Assembly: GCA_016178705.1 (NCBI GenBank)
Contig: JACOST010000028.1
Location: forward strand, 440,951 to 504,950
DNA: 64,000 nt
Direction: 5' to 3'
From: Deltaproteobacteria bacterium
Lineage (GTDB): Bacteria; Desulfobacterota; Binatia; HRBIN30; JACQVA1
Shown here piece by piece: positions 27,101-36,600 of this stretch. The notes under the pieces are model-generated. The model did not search any database. It saw only the letters and a list, made by a program, of their open reading frames with translations, and had not been told where the DNA came from. Position 1 is the stretch's first letter; each line of letters begins with the position of its first letter. A program made the position numbers and the translations under genes.

Positions 27101-30100
27101 CGCTCGTGGCCGGCACCTTCGGCCAAGTTCTCATCGTCGTCCCCATCTTCATCAGCGAACCGGTGACCCACACGGTCCCGGTGCCGTGCAACACGCCGAT
27201 CAACGGCCTTACGCTGTACGATGTGGCTGATCATGTTTTGGATGACGGCTGTGGCTGTTCCGCTGGACCGGCCCCGTCATCGCCGCCGCCGAACCAGCCT
27301 GGCGGCCAGTGCACACTGCCGGTGAATGGCGTCGGCTTCTCGAACTGCACCCTGAGCACAAGTCACGCCCCGCCCGTGCTACAGACCAGTACGGTGCAAC
27401 CGAATGACGAGAACGTCGATCCGCTCACGTCGCCGCAAGTGACTTTCGGGCAACCGGTGCAGATTCCGGCCCCGCTGGTGCTCAAGGACGCCAACGGCAA
27501 CCCGGTGCGCGGCCACGTCGAACCGTCGGCGCACAACACGACGCTCACCTTCGTGCCGGAGATTCGCCTGCACTACGACACGACGTACACGCTGGATCTG
27601 AGCGGCGTCCACAGCATGAGCGGCGATCCGTTGCCGACCACCACCATCACGTTCACGACCTTCAAGCCGGTCCGGCTGCACACCATTCCCGATATCGATG
27701 CCCGCGACATCGCCTGGCTCGATCCGACGACGCTACCCGGTGTGAGTCCGTGCACCGATCTCATCGCCGTTGCCGAAGGCGACGCGTACAAACTCGACTT
27801 CGAGCGCGGCGTCGCGATCTATGATGTGACCGATCTCTCGACGACACCGCCGCGCGTGGCCGAGGTGGCGACGTCGGGCCTGGATCGCGCGCTGAAGTTT
27901 ACGGCGGGACCACCGGTCCAGCCGATCAACGTCGCGCAGGCCTATCCCGGCCCATTCCTCATGAGCGTCGACGGCGCTGGTGGCCGCTGCACGCAGAATC
28001 AGAACGGGCAAACAAACTGCCCGGACCGCTTCGGCGCGTGGCGGCTGTGGGATCTGTCGACGTTCCCGACGATCACGCCGGTGGCGACGCGTCTGCTCAA
28101 TTTGTCGGATCAGGCGATGGACCGGCTGTCGGGGGTGGACTCGCCGCTCTCGCCGCCCACCGGGTACACGGATCTGTCGCACCTCTATGCGTGGGTGCCG
28201 AAGGAGGTCGGGCTGCCGGTGGCCGTGGCGTCGTTCGGGACCGCGGCGGTGTACGTGGCCAACGAGCCGTTCATCGGGCTCCAACTCCTTGTCCCCAGCG
28301 AGATGGACGCGCGCCCGCTTACGGACGTGCAAGTACGTGGCACATTCCATGGAACGGCGGACCCGAACGTCTCGGTGCCGATTCGCGCGGTGGATACGCT
28401 GAGCGATCCGGACACGACGAAGTCACTCGTCGTGGCGGTGGAGCAAGACGGCTCCGCGGACAAACTGGTCCTGCTCGATCCCGGGCTCGACACGAGCAAG
28501 ACCTTCGACGACATGGCGCTGCCGCCCGGTGGGCATCCGCTGGCGGTGCGGGCGTTAAAGCACTGGCCGACGCGGCTCGATCCCACCCAGGCGATGACAG
28601 TAGCGCGAGATCTCGCGGTGGTGCCTTGTGAAGCGTCGTCGCTGTGCGTGATCCCGGTGAATGCCGCGAACACGCCGCAAGTCGGCCCGCCGCTTCCCGC
28701 CGGCTTCGACAACACCGGCGCGACGCTCGCGCCGGGACTCACCTCCGGCATCGGCAAGATCAAGACGCCGGGCACGCCGCGCGGCATAGCTGAAGACCCG
28801 GCCACGCAACTCCTCTTCGTTGCCGACGGCACGACAGGTCTGGCGATCATCGACCTGTCCGTACCCGGCGGCAGTCGAGACGATGACAATGACGGCATCG
28901 ACGACCGCGTACTCGGCAGAGTGAATCTTGGCGGCGCGCGGGCCACGGCGGTGGTGGTCTATCGCGACCGGGCGGGCGGGATGGTCGCCGCGGTGGCGAC
29001 CGGCGCGGGAGGAGTGCATTTCGTGCAGGTATCGCCAACGGACCATGTCATCTTGTCGTCTGCTGTGACGCCCTGTTCGCCGGGCGCGACGAACTGTCCC
29101 AATGGGCAGAGCCATCAGGCGTCGCGCGCGCACCGATCGTTGGCTGGGAGCAACGGTAGCACCTCTGCAAATGACATCGCCGCGTGCTCGACGTTCACGA
29201 TGATTGACGCGCAGTATCGATCGTATCGAGACAAGTTCACCGCGGCGATGCAACCCGGAGGCAGCGTCCCGAACGATCTGGTCACGACACTGATCAATGA
29301 TGTCCCAAGGCTGGGTGATGCGACCCGCGCGATGGATGGCGCCGTCGCCGATGGGCTGAGTCGACTCGTCCTGCGACAGGAGCTGCCGGGCGATTCCAAT
29401 GTGAAGCACGTCAAGTTCACGCTGAGCGCCACGACTCAGCTCTATTCGAATCATCACGACAAGCACTCGCCCTTCGGCTCGCTATCGATTGACGGCTTCC
29501 CGAGTTCGGCGACTACGGTGCTCACCGTCGACACGCAGCCTGGACCCCCACCGACCAACCGGCTCGTCGCGGTTGCGGTCTACACTCCGCCGACGTTGCT
29601 TCCGTTTACACCTGGAGCGTCGCAACCAGCGACTGTCGATCTGAAGCTCACAGCTGAAGCGGACGGTATCGAGGTATCGAGCACGACTCTGCGACTGGTC
29701 CGCCCGCCGCTCTTGGTGCTGCACGGGTTGTTTTCGAGTGCCGCGGCGATTCAAGGGACGACCCTGCCGCAAACGTTGGGCGATAACGGGATCTTGTTTG
29801 TCCTTCCGGACTACTCGAATCGCCATATCTCGGGAGTCGATGCCGTCTTCAATGTTTTGCCAACGGCGGTGGCTGATCTAGCTGCGAAGTTTCGAGCGGG
29901 TCACGGCGATCAAGCGCTGGCCAAGGGCAGCAATTCTCAAGGACGGAAGGCAGTAACCGACGAGAAGATCGCGATGACGAAGCCCGACCTCTTGGCGCAC
30001 AGTCTTGGCGGAGTGCTGGCTCGATGGTACACGACGGACACGATTGCGGGTCCACCGCCGGGACCAGGCGTCACCGCACCAGCACCGCTCGCCCGAGCGA

Positions 30101-30876
30101 TCCATTACCCTGCAAACTCGTCCATCAATCCCGACGGTACCGTCCCAGCGCTACCGCCGATGTTGCCGACCGGGGAAGGCGGGTACGGTTCGATCACGTT
30201 GAGGCGTGATGACGAGAAGACGCGGTATCAGCGGCCCGACAACTTTTGGCAGGGCGATTTCGGGCGGGTGGTAACCATCGGGTCACCGTTACGCGGCAGT
30301 CCGTTTGCGAACGGCGTCACTCACTATGTGTGCAGCCCAGACGTACGAGAACTGTGCTTCGCGCATCTACCGACCTTTCATCCCGAACGGCTCTACGTTT
30401 ACAATCGAGCGACATCGGACGCCCGCCAGCGCGGCGATGCGGGCGCCGCCATCTACGACCTGGCGACGGGAAGCACCACCTATTCTCGGTTCTCCGCTGA
30501 CAGCGATCCCGTGAGAGTGCATGCGATCGCTACAACGGCGCCATCAGCGAGTTCCGTCGGGAACTTCCTCGTCGGTAGCGCGAACTTCTGTCCCGGCTTC
30601 GACAATACGACTAGCGACGGCGTTGTGGCGCTGCAAAGCCAGATCGCGAATCTGGGCTCCAATCACTACTCACCATTTCCGTTGGCGGCGGAGCACACAG
30701 GGCAGCCGGACAATAAGAAAGTGCACGCCCGAGCCGTGGATGTGTTAGTCGACACGCCACCGAGTCAAGGACCGAACCCGGATCCGCTGACGTACTATTT
30801 CGAAGACAAGTTTCCCGGAGATGGTTGCTTCCCACTCCAGTGCGGAACAGGAGTCGCTGCATGTCAGCCACACTAG
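21139..30876 (+). CDS. giant secreted multidomain protein with three DNRLRE domains and a C-terminal lipase fold
   Basis: The 3,245-aa protein has a signal peptide ending TISTIARAQ. Three DNRLRE-type domains follow (about residues 37-228, 330-520 and 623-812, each opening like DTYLRxGxxNQNQG), two of them followed by an Ig-like domain. A Thr/Pro linker (814-953), a carboxypeptidase-regulatory-like domain and ZU5-like segments ([17 protein letters not shown]) come next. An SbsA Ig-like domain lies from about 1563 and an LVIVD-type propeller region from about 2187. The last 390 residues form an alpha/beta-hydrolase: [23 protein letters not shown] (Ser nucleophile elbow) and [11 protein letters not shown], with [10 protein letters not shown] and a C-terminal His region. 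It is a secreted or surface esterase/lipase with adhesive or scaffold modules. Nine 7-bp repeat arrays lie within it in frame. The next gene overlaps its end by 16 bases. Confidence 0.85.
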   Translation: MVRGAGFRVLLVTPRRLVVFTALSLALTISTIARAQTVTLAPVGDTYLRSGSANQNQGSDTILRVQQSGNNRALVRFDQAAIATAVGSGTVASATLELYVQTNANNWGTTGRSVDALRLTADWTELGATWNCRIDSNTGNSSADCSSQWNGGSFATTATASKLHANTLTGWVQFDVTADVRAFLTGTLNYGWVIKKTDESQNGQVDYTSRQGTAGNAPRLVLVVESPQIDQVPPTVQITQPDFPVVFNNATPTIGVSYSDGGSGLNLSSLLVKVDGAAVGGCAVAASTATCTPAALTAGTHAITAEIRDIAGNLASTSYEFELFLGSGPASVTLPVRWDTYLRQGSANQNQGAESVLRIQDSGNNRALLTFDQAALFDTFGDTPLSSATLEVYIEDNANNWGTAGRSVGVYRVDDEWSELGATWNCPDDTDSTNSQPDCNPQWSGATFEATATDGVVHTNGLMGWIQFNITADVRAFRNGTANFGWLIKKTNEGDSGQVSYTAREGTGAHAPRLVLVFDPAAPDDIAPRLSITAPSLPVIINETHPAISVAYDDAGGLNLASFHVDVDGNDITAGCTVGPAAATCTAPTLAAGTHTITTLIRDLAGNLASATGGFVLLLGTPAQTVTLPATADTYLRHGAPNQNQGEQSFLRVKASGRNRALVGFDANTILSALGTNPATSAILELYIERNGHNWGPDGRTVDVHRLTGDWSELGATWHCASDSNTGNSQPDCATQWEGAAFAPTASATVLHTRGLMGWIQFDVTADINAFRSGTQDFGWIVKKTNEKLAGLVKYTSRNGTAGFGPRLVIAFPAGTPTITATSAATATHTATLTPTATPTHTPTATLSETPTTLATPTDTTAPPPHTATPVLTTTLTPQPTHTASPLPTDTPIPTETPRPTFTPTPLPIDTSTPIPTDTPTAAHTATDTATATETPTPTDTATATATFTPRPGVAVGGVFDDSIAQPLEGASARAVSDESPVTSTNHDGGYNLPPLPPGDTLIELAKPGYTRNLRRVELSAHSAARVRDARLTPLNVPVQIGSAGGTVTASSIELVIQSVTPNPEPPAPSAVRLTPLSPQGLIYPAPLGWSVLLGIDFAVAPGPGVQGLGAGTLRVPLAILDSVSPASITVAVWDDTTQQWLGGPIPTVDASSLAVAISDQASAISQIAFLVADSTPAAPPVAIQGQPLQGVDSSQVNADSGTIVADPPVIVAGTNGHAIVLTQVHSAAQLPSGTLLEAALRERYDLRDGSRVLGTSSRQDLSGYQISPMADRRSPMAGTLGAYFQLTPSRDFALSKLRDGRVDIEIGLPQSGNGANLIDPNGGEVSGPGGVRLVIPPNAVNGPTAITLSPVAPASLPVNVGCISGGAGVRACDPPIGAFQLDVSGTLDPLAAYQLSFGTSLTDGQRFALGRLATSDQRSALIFAALAHSENGLIVLDACPPGLSACLDGLTGSGTYAVFALPTDIALVTGTVADATGPRGGVAVQAYPNCPLPTADCPPFPVISITDMSGRYALPVLVGVTSTITVRDHEHDLSGSVSATPIPDPQSPIPVLSADIELIATGPEVIAIDPPNHASNVRLGATITVRFSKPVDAATLTADSVQLLSVESRVTNTSHVRLSLSTDGTQLLITPTDLLAPNTLYRLQLSTAITDLHGAPLTANNLTTNNLVFDFTTAAVFRADALPPNTLRVSLPADDQGNNLSVGQTGRVFVCGGAQLALPGSAVTILNDATGETFTAVATDRDGFSGSAFCDTLFPGRCDTTQPGTFCAVFDAVVGDRIKVQVEDVLRNTVTLDAGNMRDERTGATAIGSAGGVVSFPADLRYQALIPDGAFADTTIITLTPIEANPTIARKLALDDPNHPEFAALTNPDLGQHFQLLSGVRVDLDPPDTKAQRNYDVSVPAPADATADDQYLALQVISFRTDATGRPRYELTTIDTANFDATNHLVVTDPGLFQGLTIGGTFGLIRAKECIAYLKGWTAIEDYVTPALVAGTFGQVLIVVPIFISEPVTHTVPVPCNTPINGLTLYDVADHVLDDGCGCSAGPAPSSPPPNQPGGQCTLPVNGVGFSNCTLSTSHAPPVLQTSTVQPNDENVDPLTSPQVTFGQPVQIPAPLVLKDANGNPVRGHVEPSAHNTTLTFVPEIRLHYDTTYTLDLSGVHSMSGDPLPTTTITFTTFKPVRLHTIPDIDARDIAWLDPTTLPGVSPCTDLIAVAEGDAYKLDFERGVAIYDVTDLSTTPPRVAEVATSGLDRALKFTAGPPVQPINVAQAYPGPFLMSVDGAGGRCTQNQNGQTNCPDRFGAWRLWDLSTFPTITPVATRLLNLSDQAMDRLSGVDSPLSPPTGYTDLSHLYAWVPKEVGLPVAVASFGTAAVYVANEPFIGLQLLVPSEMDARPLTDVQVRGTFHGTADPNVSVPIRAVDTLSDPDTTKSLVVAVEQDGSADKLVLLDPGLDTSKTFDDMALPPGGHPLAVRALKHWPTRLDPTQAMTVARDLAVVPCEASSLCVIPVNAANTPQVGPPLPAGFDNTGATLAPGLTSGIGKIKTPGTPRGIAEDPATQLLFVADGTTGLAIIDLSVPGGSRDDDNDGIDDRVLGRVNLGGARATAVVVYRDRAGGMVAAVATGAGGVHFVQVSPTDHVILSSAVTPCSPGATNCPNGQSHQASRAHRSLAGSNGSTSANDIAACSTFTMIDAQYRSYRDKFTAAMQPGGSVPNDLVTTLINDVPRLGDATRAMDGAVADGLSRLVLRQELPGDSNVKHVKFTLSATTQLYSNHHDKHSPFGSLSIDGFPSSATTVLTVDTQPGPPPTNRLVAVAVYTPPTLLPFTPGASQPATVDLKLTAEADGIEVSSTTLRLVRPPLLVLHGLFSSAAAIQGTTLPQTLGDNGILFVLPDYSNRHISGVDAVFNVLPTAVADLAAKFRAGHGDQALAKGSNSQGRKAVTDEKIAMTKPDLLAHSLGGVLARWYTTDTIAGPPPGPGVTAPAPLARAIHYPANSSINPDGTVPALPPMLPTGEGGYGSITLRRDDEKTRYQRPDNFWQGDFGRVVTIGSPLRGSPFANGVTHYVCSPDVRELCFAHLPTFHPERLYVYNRATSDARQRGDAGAAIYDLATGSTTYSRFSADSDPVRVHAIATTAPSASSVGNFLVGSANFCPGFDNTTSDGVVALQSQIANLGSNHYSPFPLAAEHTGQPDNKKVHARAVDVLVDTPPSQGPNPDPLTYYFEDKFPGDGCFPLQCGTGVAACQPH
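24074..24101. repeat. heptamer array, unit AGTCACG
   Basis: Four consecutive 7-base units with consensus AGTCACG, translated within the carboxypeptidase-regulatory-like segment of the giant protein. Confidence 0.8.
24318..24345. repeat. heptamer array, unit AACCCCC
   Basis: Four consecutive 7-base units with consensus AACCCCC, translated as a Pro-rich stretch (TPNPEPPAP). The same unit occurs on the opposite strand 100 bases downstream. Confidence 0.8.
24442..24469. repeat. heptamer array, unit CTGGGGT
   Basis: Four 7-base units of G-rich sequence, the inverted form of the array at 24318. Translated as [10 protein letters not shown]. Confidence 0.75.
24608..24635. repeat. heptamer array, unit NNATCAG
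   Basis: Four consecutive units each ending ATCAG, translated as [10 protein letters not shown]. The same family recurs at 37090. Confidence 0.85.
24941..24968. repeat. heptamer array, unit CGCCGAT
   Basis: Four consecutive 7-base units with consensus CGCCGAT, translated as [12 protein letters not shown]. Confidence 0.85.
25607..25634. repeat. heptamer array, unit ACTGCCC
   Basis: Four 7-base units, the inverted form of the GCAGTCG family at 35006 and 39603. Translated as CPLPTADCP. Confidence 0.75.
25764..25791. repeat. heptamer array, unit GATCCCC
   Basis: Four consecutive units, three identical (GATCCCC) and one AGTCCCC, translated as PDPQSPIP. Confidence 0.9.
25961..25987. repeat. heptamer array, unit AGTCACG
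   Basis: Units of 7, 7, 6 and 7 bases with consensus AGTCACG, the same family as the array at 24074. Translated as [10 protein letters not shown]. Confidence 0.75.
26112..26140. repeat. heptamer array, unit AACAACC
   Basis: Units of 7, 7, 8 and 7 bases built on AACAACC/AACAGCG, translated as [11 protein letters not shown]. Confidence 0.75.
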
Positions 30877-32084
30877 CCAGACGCGCATCACACCTTGCCC
30901 TCGCGAGCCTCGTAGTCCTTGGACTGCCGCTTCGCCGGGGGTACGCCCAGCCGCTCAAATGTCTCCCACAGGAACTTCAGCGGAGCTTTGACAAGGCCTC
31001 ATTCTTGGACATGACCGGTGGGTACGTTTTCGGCGGGGGAACGATTATCGGGACGGAAGACGGCGGTGCAACCTGGCGCTTGGTCTTGGATCTCCCGGGT
31101 GGCGCGTCCGACAAGGCGATCGGTGTAGAGGCGCTCTACGCGGCGGATTCTCAGAAGCTCTGGGTGTTGACGACTCGCGGCACACTCTATCGTTCCAACG
31201 ACGGGGGACGCAGGTTTGATGTGTCGAGGCCAACGTATTCTGGTACGGGTCGCCTGCGCGGCCAACCCGACAGCCTAGATGTGTGTGGCAGCCTCCAGTT
31301 TGTAACTGATGAGCTCGGATGGGCCGCGTGTACAAGTCTGGTGAAGACCACCGACGGCGGCACGACGTGGTCCGCAATGTCTCTAGCGCCGGCACTCGGA
31401 AGTGTCGACGAGATGTGGATGTTCGATGCGAACGAGGGGATTGGGATCACGAGTACTAACTTACCGAAGGGTGCGGCGCGCACGACAGATGGCGGTACTA
31501 CGTGGACGGCAGTGCCCAACGCGCCCGCGATGTCGCACGTGAGCTGCACCAAAGGCGGATTCTGCGCGGGCCTGGGCCCTTATCACGACTTTTCAGTATT
31601 CGTCTCGCGCGATCACGGCGCGACGTGGCAGGACTTGAACCTACCATGGCTGCGGCCCGACCAAGACAATTTCAGCGCGATACAGGCGATCGATCCGAGT
31701 TCAGTTGCCGTAGTGGGTCGTGATGAGGGCGATAGCTACGCTCGGGATGTGAAACCTTACTTGGATGCTGGGCAGCCTGCGCCCCCGCCCGTCGCTCAAG
31801 AGCGTGGACTCTTGATGAAGTGGGATGGTGCAACATGGAAGCGCACCACCTACGACCAGCCGCGGCTAGTCACCGCGATGTACTTTGTCGATGCCCTGCA
31901 TGGATGGTTGATCGGAGAGGCCACGTGCGAGCACGACCTCTTCGGGCCTGACCACAACTACAGCCTCTACAAGACGACGGACGGTGGCCAGACCTTGAGC
32001 TACGTAGCGAACTATTTCGAACAGATCGCGGCGCTCACGCCGAGCCCGACGCCATTCGTGATTCCAACACCTCCGACGCCGTGA
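30861..32084 (+). CDS. secreted sialidase/Ycf48-like beta-propeller protein, copy 1
   Basis: ATG 30861 has AGGAG eight bases upstream and overlaps the end of the preceding giant gene by 16 bases, so translation is probably coupled. The 407-aa product has a signal peptide ending LRRGYAQ. BNR-type propeller motifs follow: [52 protein letters not shown] and [10 protein letters not shown]. This is the sialidase-like/photosystem-assembly-factor (Ycf48) fold; catalytic sialidase residues are not recognisable, so enzyme activity is doubtful. It ends in a Thr/Pro tail ([15 protein letters not shown]), shared in kind with its paralogue and with the giant proteins. Confidence 0.8.
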   Translation: MSATLARRASHLALASLVVLGLPLRRGYAQPLKCLPQELQRSFDKASFLDMTGGYVFGGGTIIGTEDGGATWRLVLDLPGGASDKAIGVEALYAADSQKLWVLTTRGTLYRSNDGGRRFDVSRPTYSGTGRLRGQPDSLDVCGSLQFVTDELGWAACTSLVKTTDGGTTWSAMSLAPALGSVDEMWMFDANEGIGITSTNLPKGAARTTDGGTTWTAVPNAPAMSHVSCTKGGFCAGLGPYHDFSVFVSRDHGATWQDLNLPWLRPDQDNFSAIQAIDPSSVAVVGRDEGDSYARDVKPYLDAGQPAPPPVAQERGLLMKWDGATWKRTTYDQPRLVTAMYFVDALHGWLIGEATCEHDLFGPDHNYSLYKTTDGGQTLSYVANYFEQIAALTPSPTPFVIPTPPTP

Positions 32085-32104
32085 CCACGATGCTGATGAG
32101 GATT

Positions 32105-32128
32105 GAGATCATGAGATCATGAGATCAT
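32105..32128. repeat. three exact 8-bp repeats (GAGATCAT)
   Basis: Three perfect tandem copies of GAGATCAT in the gap between the two propeller genes. The unit is 8 bases rather than the 7 seen elsewhere. Confidence 0.85.
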
Positions 32129-32218
32129 GAGAACTCGGCGACAGTCGGGAACGTTCGGAGTCCGGGAACGTGTGGGATCAGGCTTGAGTATTGACTTGTT
32201 GATGACGGCAATAGAGAG

Positions 32219-33580
32219 ATGACGAACCACCGAACCCAAATCCACGCGATCTCAGGCTCTGAGGGCGCGAATGACCGCGGCCTCACGTTGTTGGTCGCGC
32301 GCGCTCGCGCAGCGCGCATGCAGCAGGCTGATCGGCGGCGGGTTGCGCTGCAAGCGGCGGCTGAGTTTGGTGACCCTCAACCCGCTCCAGGCGCCCAGCA
32401 TCGCGCGCGCGGGAACCGGCGCGCGCTGACGCCCTGGGCGCCGATTGCCACCGCGGTGCTGGTCGCCGCCTGGTGCGTGCCGGCGCGCGCCCAAAGCCCT
32501 CACTACCTGCCCGATGATCTCCAGCGCTTCATGACGCAGGTCAGGTTCTTCGACGCGAATCACGGCTTTGTGTACGACAGCGGGCCCACGGGGACGGTGA
32601 TCGCCACGGACGATGGGGGCGCCAACTGGCGGGTCATCTTGGACCCGCCCGCGAGTTACCCAGTGGACGGGATAGACGGGGTGTTTTTTTCCGACGCGCA
32701 ACACCTGTGGATTCTTACCGGCCGCGGCCAAAAGCTGTATCGCAGCAAGGACGCGGGGCGCACCCTTGACATCGTCACGCCGGCGATTGTGAACCCCCGC
32801 ACTGGCGGCAGCGATCGACTCAGCGGCTTCTTGTTCTTCCGCACGGAGACGGAAGGGTGGGTGAAACGAGGGATTTTCTTGAAGACGACCGACGCGGGCG
32901 CGACCTGGACGCCTGTCCTCGCGGCCAAGGGCGAGGCGCCGTTCAACCAATTCTGGATGTTCGATAGCCAAGAAGGCATCGGCGTCGGCGGAGAGAATCG
33001 TGGCTTTAACGGGCTTTACCGGACGCTCGATGGCGGCGTGACGTGGGCCCCGGTTCAGAACTCGCCACAGTTGCGAGACCTGAGTTGTCGCTCCGACGGG
33101 TTCTGTGTTGGGCTGGCGTCGCAGTACGGCTCGGTTTTCGTGTCCCGTGACCGAGGACAGACGTGGCTGGATACGCACATTCCGCTCCAAGGAGACGCGC
33201 AGGACGAGATCCACGAGGTCCAGGCTGCAGGCTCGAACTTGGTCGTGGCAGCCGGTACCGACAATGGGTTCACGCGATCGTGGTTACGGAGCTACGACGG
33301 GACGGGCACGCCGGTACCTGAACCCCAACCACCGCGGGCTCTTCTCCTAAAATGGGACGGTTCGACCTGGGCGCGCATCAGCTACGACACTCCGAAGAAC
33401 CTATCCGGCGTGTCCTTCACGGACGCGACCAACGGCTGGGTGACGACCTACGACGAGGGACTCTACAAGACCACCGATGGGGGGCAGACGCTGCAGTTCG
33501 TGCCTGACTACTTTCGCCAAATCGCGGCCCGGACACCGTCCCCGACGCCCTTTCCTACGGCGCCGTGGATGGCGAAATGA
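32219..33580 (+). CDS. secreted sialidase/Ycf48-like beta-propeller protein, copy 2
   Basis: A paralogue of the preceding gene: same blade motifs ([60 protein letters not shown]), the same WMFDxxEGIG segment, and an end FRQIAARTPSPTPF parallel to [14 protein letters not shown]. The predicted 453-aa form has an unusual 68-residue basic leader before the hydrophobic signal segment (TAVLVAAWCVPARAQ). The real start is therefore probably further downstream, for example at ATG 32318, but no good ribosome site decides it. Likely secreted, function unknown. Confidence 0.75.
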   Translation: MTNHRTQIHAISGSEGANDRGLTLLVARARAARMQQADRRRVALQAAAEFGDPQPAPGAQHRARGNRRALTPWAPIATAVLVAAWCVPARAQSPHYLPDDLQRFMTQVRFFDANHGFVYDSGPTGTVIATDDGGANWRVILDPPASYPVDGIDGVFFSDAQHLWILTGRGQKLYRSKDAGRTLDIVTPAIVNPRTGGSDRLSGFLFFRTETEGWVKRGIFLKTTDAGATWTPVLAAKGEAPFNQFWMFDSQEGIGVGGENRGFNGLYRTLDGGVTWAPVQNSPQLRDLSCRSDGFCVGLASQYGSVFVSRDRGQTWLDTHIPLQGDAQDEIHEVQAAGSNLVVAAGTDNGFTRSWLRSYDGTGTPVPEPQPPRALLLKWDGSTWARISYDTPKNLSGVSFTDATNGWVTTYDEGLYKTTDGGQTLQFVPDYFRQIAARTPSPTPFPTAPWMAK

Positions 33581-33647
33581 GAGGCGCCTGACGATGAAAT
33601 CCCTTGCAAGCGTTAGGAGAGACGATTCAGGCGTTTGAGAATCACCG

Positions 33648-36600
33648 ATGAAGGCAGCCAAGACACATAGCGCGCAGATGGTAGCCGCGATCGCGTTGAT
33701 CGCGTGGTTGCCGTCCGCATCGTTCGCGCAGTCGGTGCTGGCTTCGGGCGAACTGAAGATCATCGGCGCTCAACTGCAGGTCTCACCCGCGACGCAAACC
33801 GTCCCGAAGAATCAAGCGAGTGGATTGCTCACGAGGTTGGTCGATCCGGCGAATCCGGACGCGGCCGTCAGTGATCCGGCGCTGGACGGGTTGGTTGTCA
33901 AGGGTGAGCTATCCGGCCCAGGCATCGGATCGCAGGCGGAGACGCCTGCGCCAATCGGGACAGTGACATTGAGCACAATCCCCGGACAGATTCTTCGGAT
34001 CCCGCCGCTGCTCACTGTCGGCAACTACGTCGTCGACAACCTCCGGCTGGAAGATGAGCATGGGAACTTCGTCATGCCGGCAGATGCCGCCGTGGCGACG
34101 ATCAACGTCGTCGATAAGATCATCGTCACCTCCGTCTCTTCGCGGCCGTTGTCGTTGGATGAGATTCAGGACCGCGGCATCGTCATCGACTCCTCGAACT
34201 TCACCGCCTTCGAGTTCACCTTCGGCGTCGGCACCGAGTCGAATCCGGTCCCGATCAATTTGGATGTCGCGTTCGGGAAAGATCCGGCCGCGCCCGATGA
34301 CCCGACTACGGGCTTCTCTTTCCCGCCGACGCTGCCGCAGCTCCAGGTGCCGAACCTCGAAGTGAAAGGTCTCTTGCTGGAAACGCCGAACGACTTCGAC
34401 GAGCCCGTCGCAATCCCGCCGATCCCGGCAGTGATCGTCATCCCAGGGAACATCGCCTTCCTCAATCAGTTCTTCCAAGTCATCGTGCTGGTCTCCAACG
34501 TCGCGCCGCCCGGCAGCCATCTGGTGGTGACTTCGGCGACAGCGAAGCTCGTCCTGCCGGTGGGCAATGATGGGGTGCCGGGTTCGAATGACGATCCACT
34601 GGGCTTTGCGCGAACGGGGAGCCCTCACCCTAGCCCTCTCTCAGGGGGCGAGGGGACAACCGGAATTCGGAATACGACAGACGGGAAGCCGGATTTCGGA
34701 CCTGGCCAAGACGCGAACGGCGAGTTCATCGTCGAAGGTCGACATGAAGGCACGCACCGCCTTGAAGTCACCATCAATGCGCAACTGCTCGGTTTGCCGA
34801 TCGGCCCGGTGCCGCTGACGGGCAAGGCCGTCGGTACGGTGCTGGTGCGCAATCCGAAGTTCGCCCTCACCTTCAATCACCCTAGCGTCGTGCGCGCGGG
34901 TGAGACCTACTCGCTGTTCGTCACTATCCATAACACAGGCGACGCCGACGCGAACTGCGTGATGATGTCGCTCGACCCGAAGGACATCAGCGGCGCGACC
35001 TTAGTGCAGTCGGCAGTAGGCAGTGGGCAGTCGGCAGGCGGAGCGTGCGGACCAGGAACCACAAACCCGGGACCGGGGACGGTCGTTGTCCCGACGATCA
35101 AACGCAATGACGCGGGCAGCGTCGAGTTCAAACTGATCGCACGCAAGAACGGGCAGGTGACCGCCACCGGCTTTGCGGGCGAAGGCGGACTGAGCGCATC
35201 GTTCGTCCTGCGCACTGGCATCGGCGACCGCGGGATTCCGCTGTCGCCCGAGTCGCTGGTGCTGCCGTCGTACGTGAACGCGCTGCCGCCGGCGTTTTTC
35301 CAGAGCGCCATGCGCGTGCTCGGCCTCGCGCACAGCGTCGCCACCGCGCCGGTGGGCGCGCCGATCGGGATCAGCACGCGTATCGATCGCGCGGTAGTTG
35401 AGCAGCGCGCGCAGCAACTCACCGAGGCCGGGCTGCGCATCCGCATCGGTGAGCCGAACGTCACCTCGGTCGGCGATGTCTTCCTGGATTGGCTCTCCAA
35501 TTGCGGAGTGCGGAATGCGGATTGCGGAATAGATGTCGGATTCGATGAGGTGATGCGAACGACGTACGCGGGGAATGATCTGGAGGTCGCCTGGGGCGCG
35601 GTCATAGATGCGCAGGCAGGGACGCCTGCGGCCACCGCGATTGAGTTTCAGCGAGAGTTTGCGGACGCGGAGAAGTATCGGCCGACGTTTGTCTCGGTGG
35701 CGGTCGAGGGTGACGCCACGATCAGCATCGCCGACGAGCACGGAAGACGGGCCTCCGGAGTAAGGGCGACGCATGCGTCGCCCGTCCGCGAGATCCCCAG
35801 CGCCGCACTGCTCGGATTGTCGGGCGGACAATTCGCGGTGATCGGGCGCAGCGATTCGAGCGCGTTTTACGACGTGACGATCACCGCGCCGAACGCGGGC
35901 GGGGCGCTACCGGGCACCGACATCGCCATCGTTCTGCCCGGTGCCGGTGGGACGTTCCGGCAGTTGCTGTACTCGAACGTTGCGCTCGCAGCGGGCGAGA
36001 CGGCGACGCTGCACGTTGTGCCCGGCGCCGCCGCTCCGCCACTGCTCCAATTGCCAAACAACCAGCAAGTGGAACTCAACAACCTGTACGCCTTCGATCT
36101 TAGCGCGGGGCCGCGCATCGAGGGCGTACGGCAAATCCCCGAGTCCGATCCGCTCATGCGCGGCCGCGTGATCGCGGTGCTGTTCAATGAGGAGATCGAT
36201 CCCGACTCGCTGCGCGACGCCAGCGTCGCGCTCGCGTACAGCCCTGACCCTCTCCCGGGGGGAGAGAGAATCCAGAGCGGCCCGACCGGCAACCGGTTGA
36301 AGCGGACCAAGCTGTTGCCGCGCCGCCGCATCGCGCTGCTTAACTTCAACTCGTCGGTGTCGCGCTTCTTCAACTACCAACTGACGGTCGGCGGCGTGAA
36401 AGATCCGGACGGACACTCGCTCGATTGCGGATCGGGGATGGCGGATTGCACGCGGCCTATCGTTGCGGATTTCCCCGAGCCCGACGGCGGCATCGTCTCG
36501 GGCTTCGTGCGCAACGGCAGCGGCGAACCGATAGCCTTTGCCCCGGTCGAACTGCGCGAGAAATTCATCGACGATCTCACCGGCCTCGACATCGAGATCG

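Noticed and set aside
30861..33580. Active sialidases
   Set aside because: The propeller repeats are present but I cannot identify the Arg triad and catalytic Tyr/Glu/Asp of sialidases, so only the fold is claimed.
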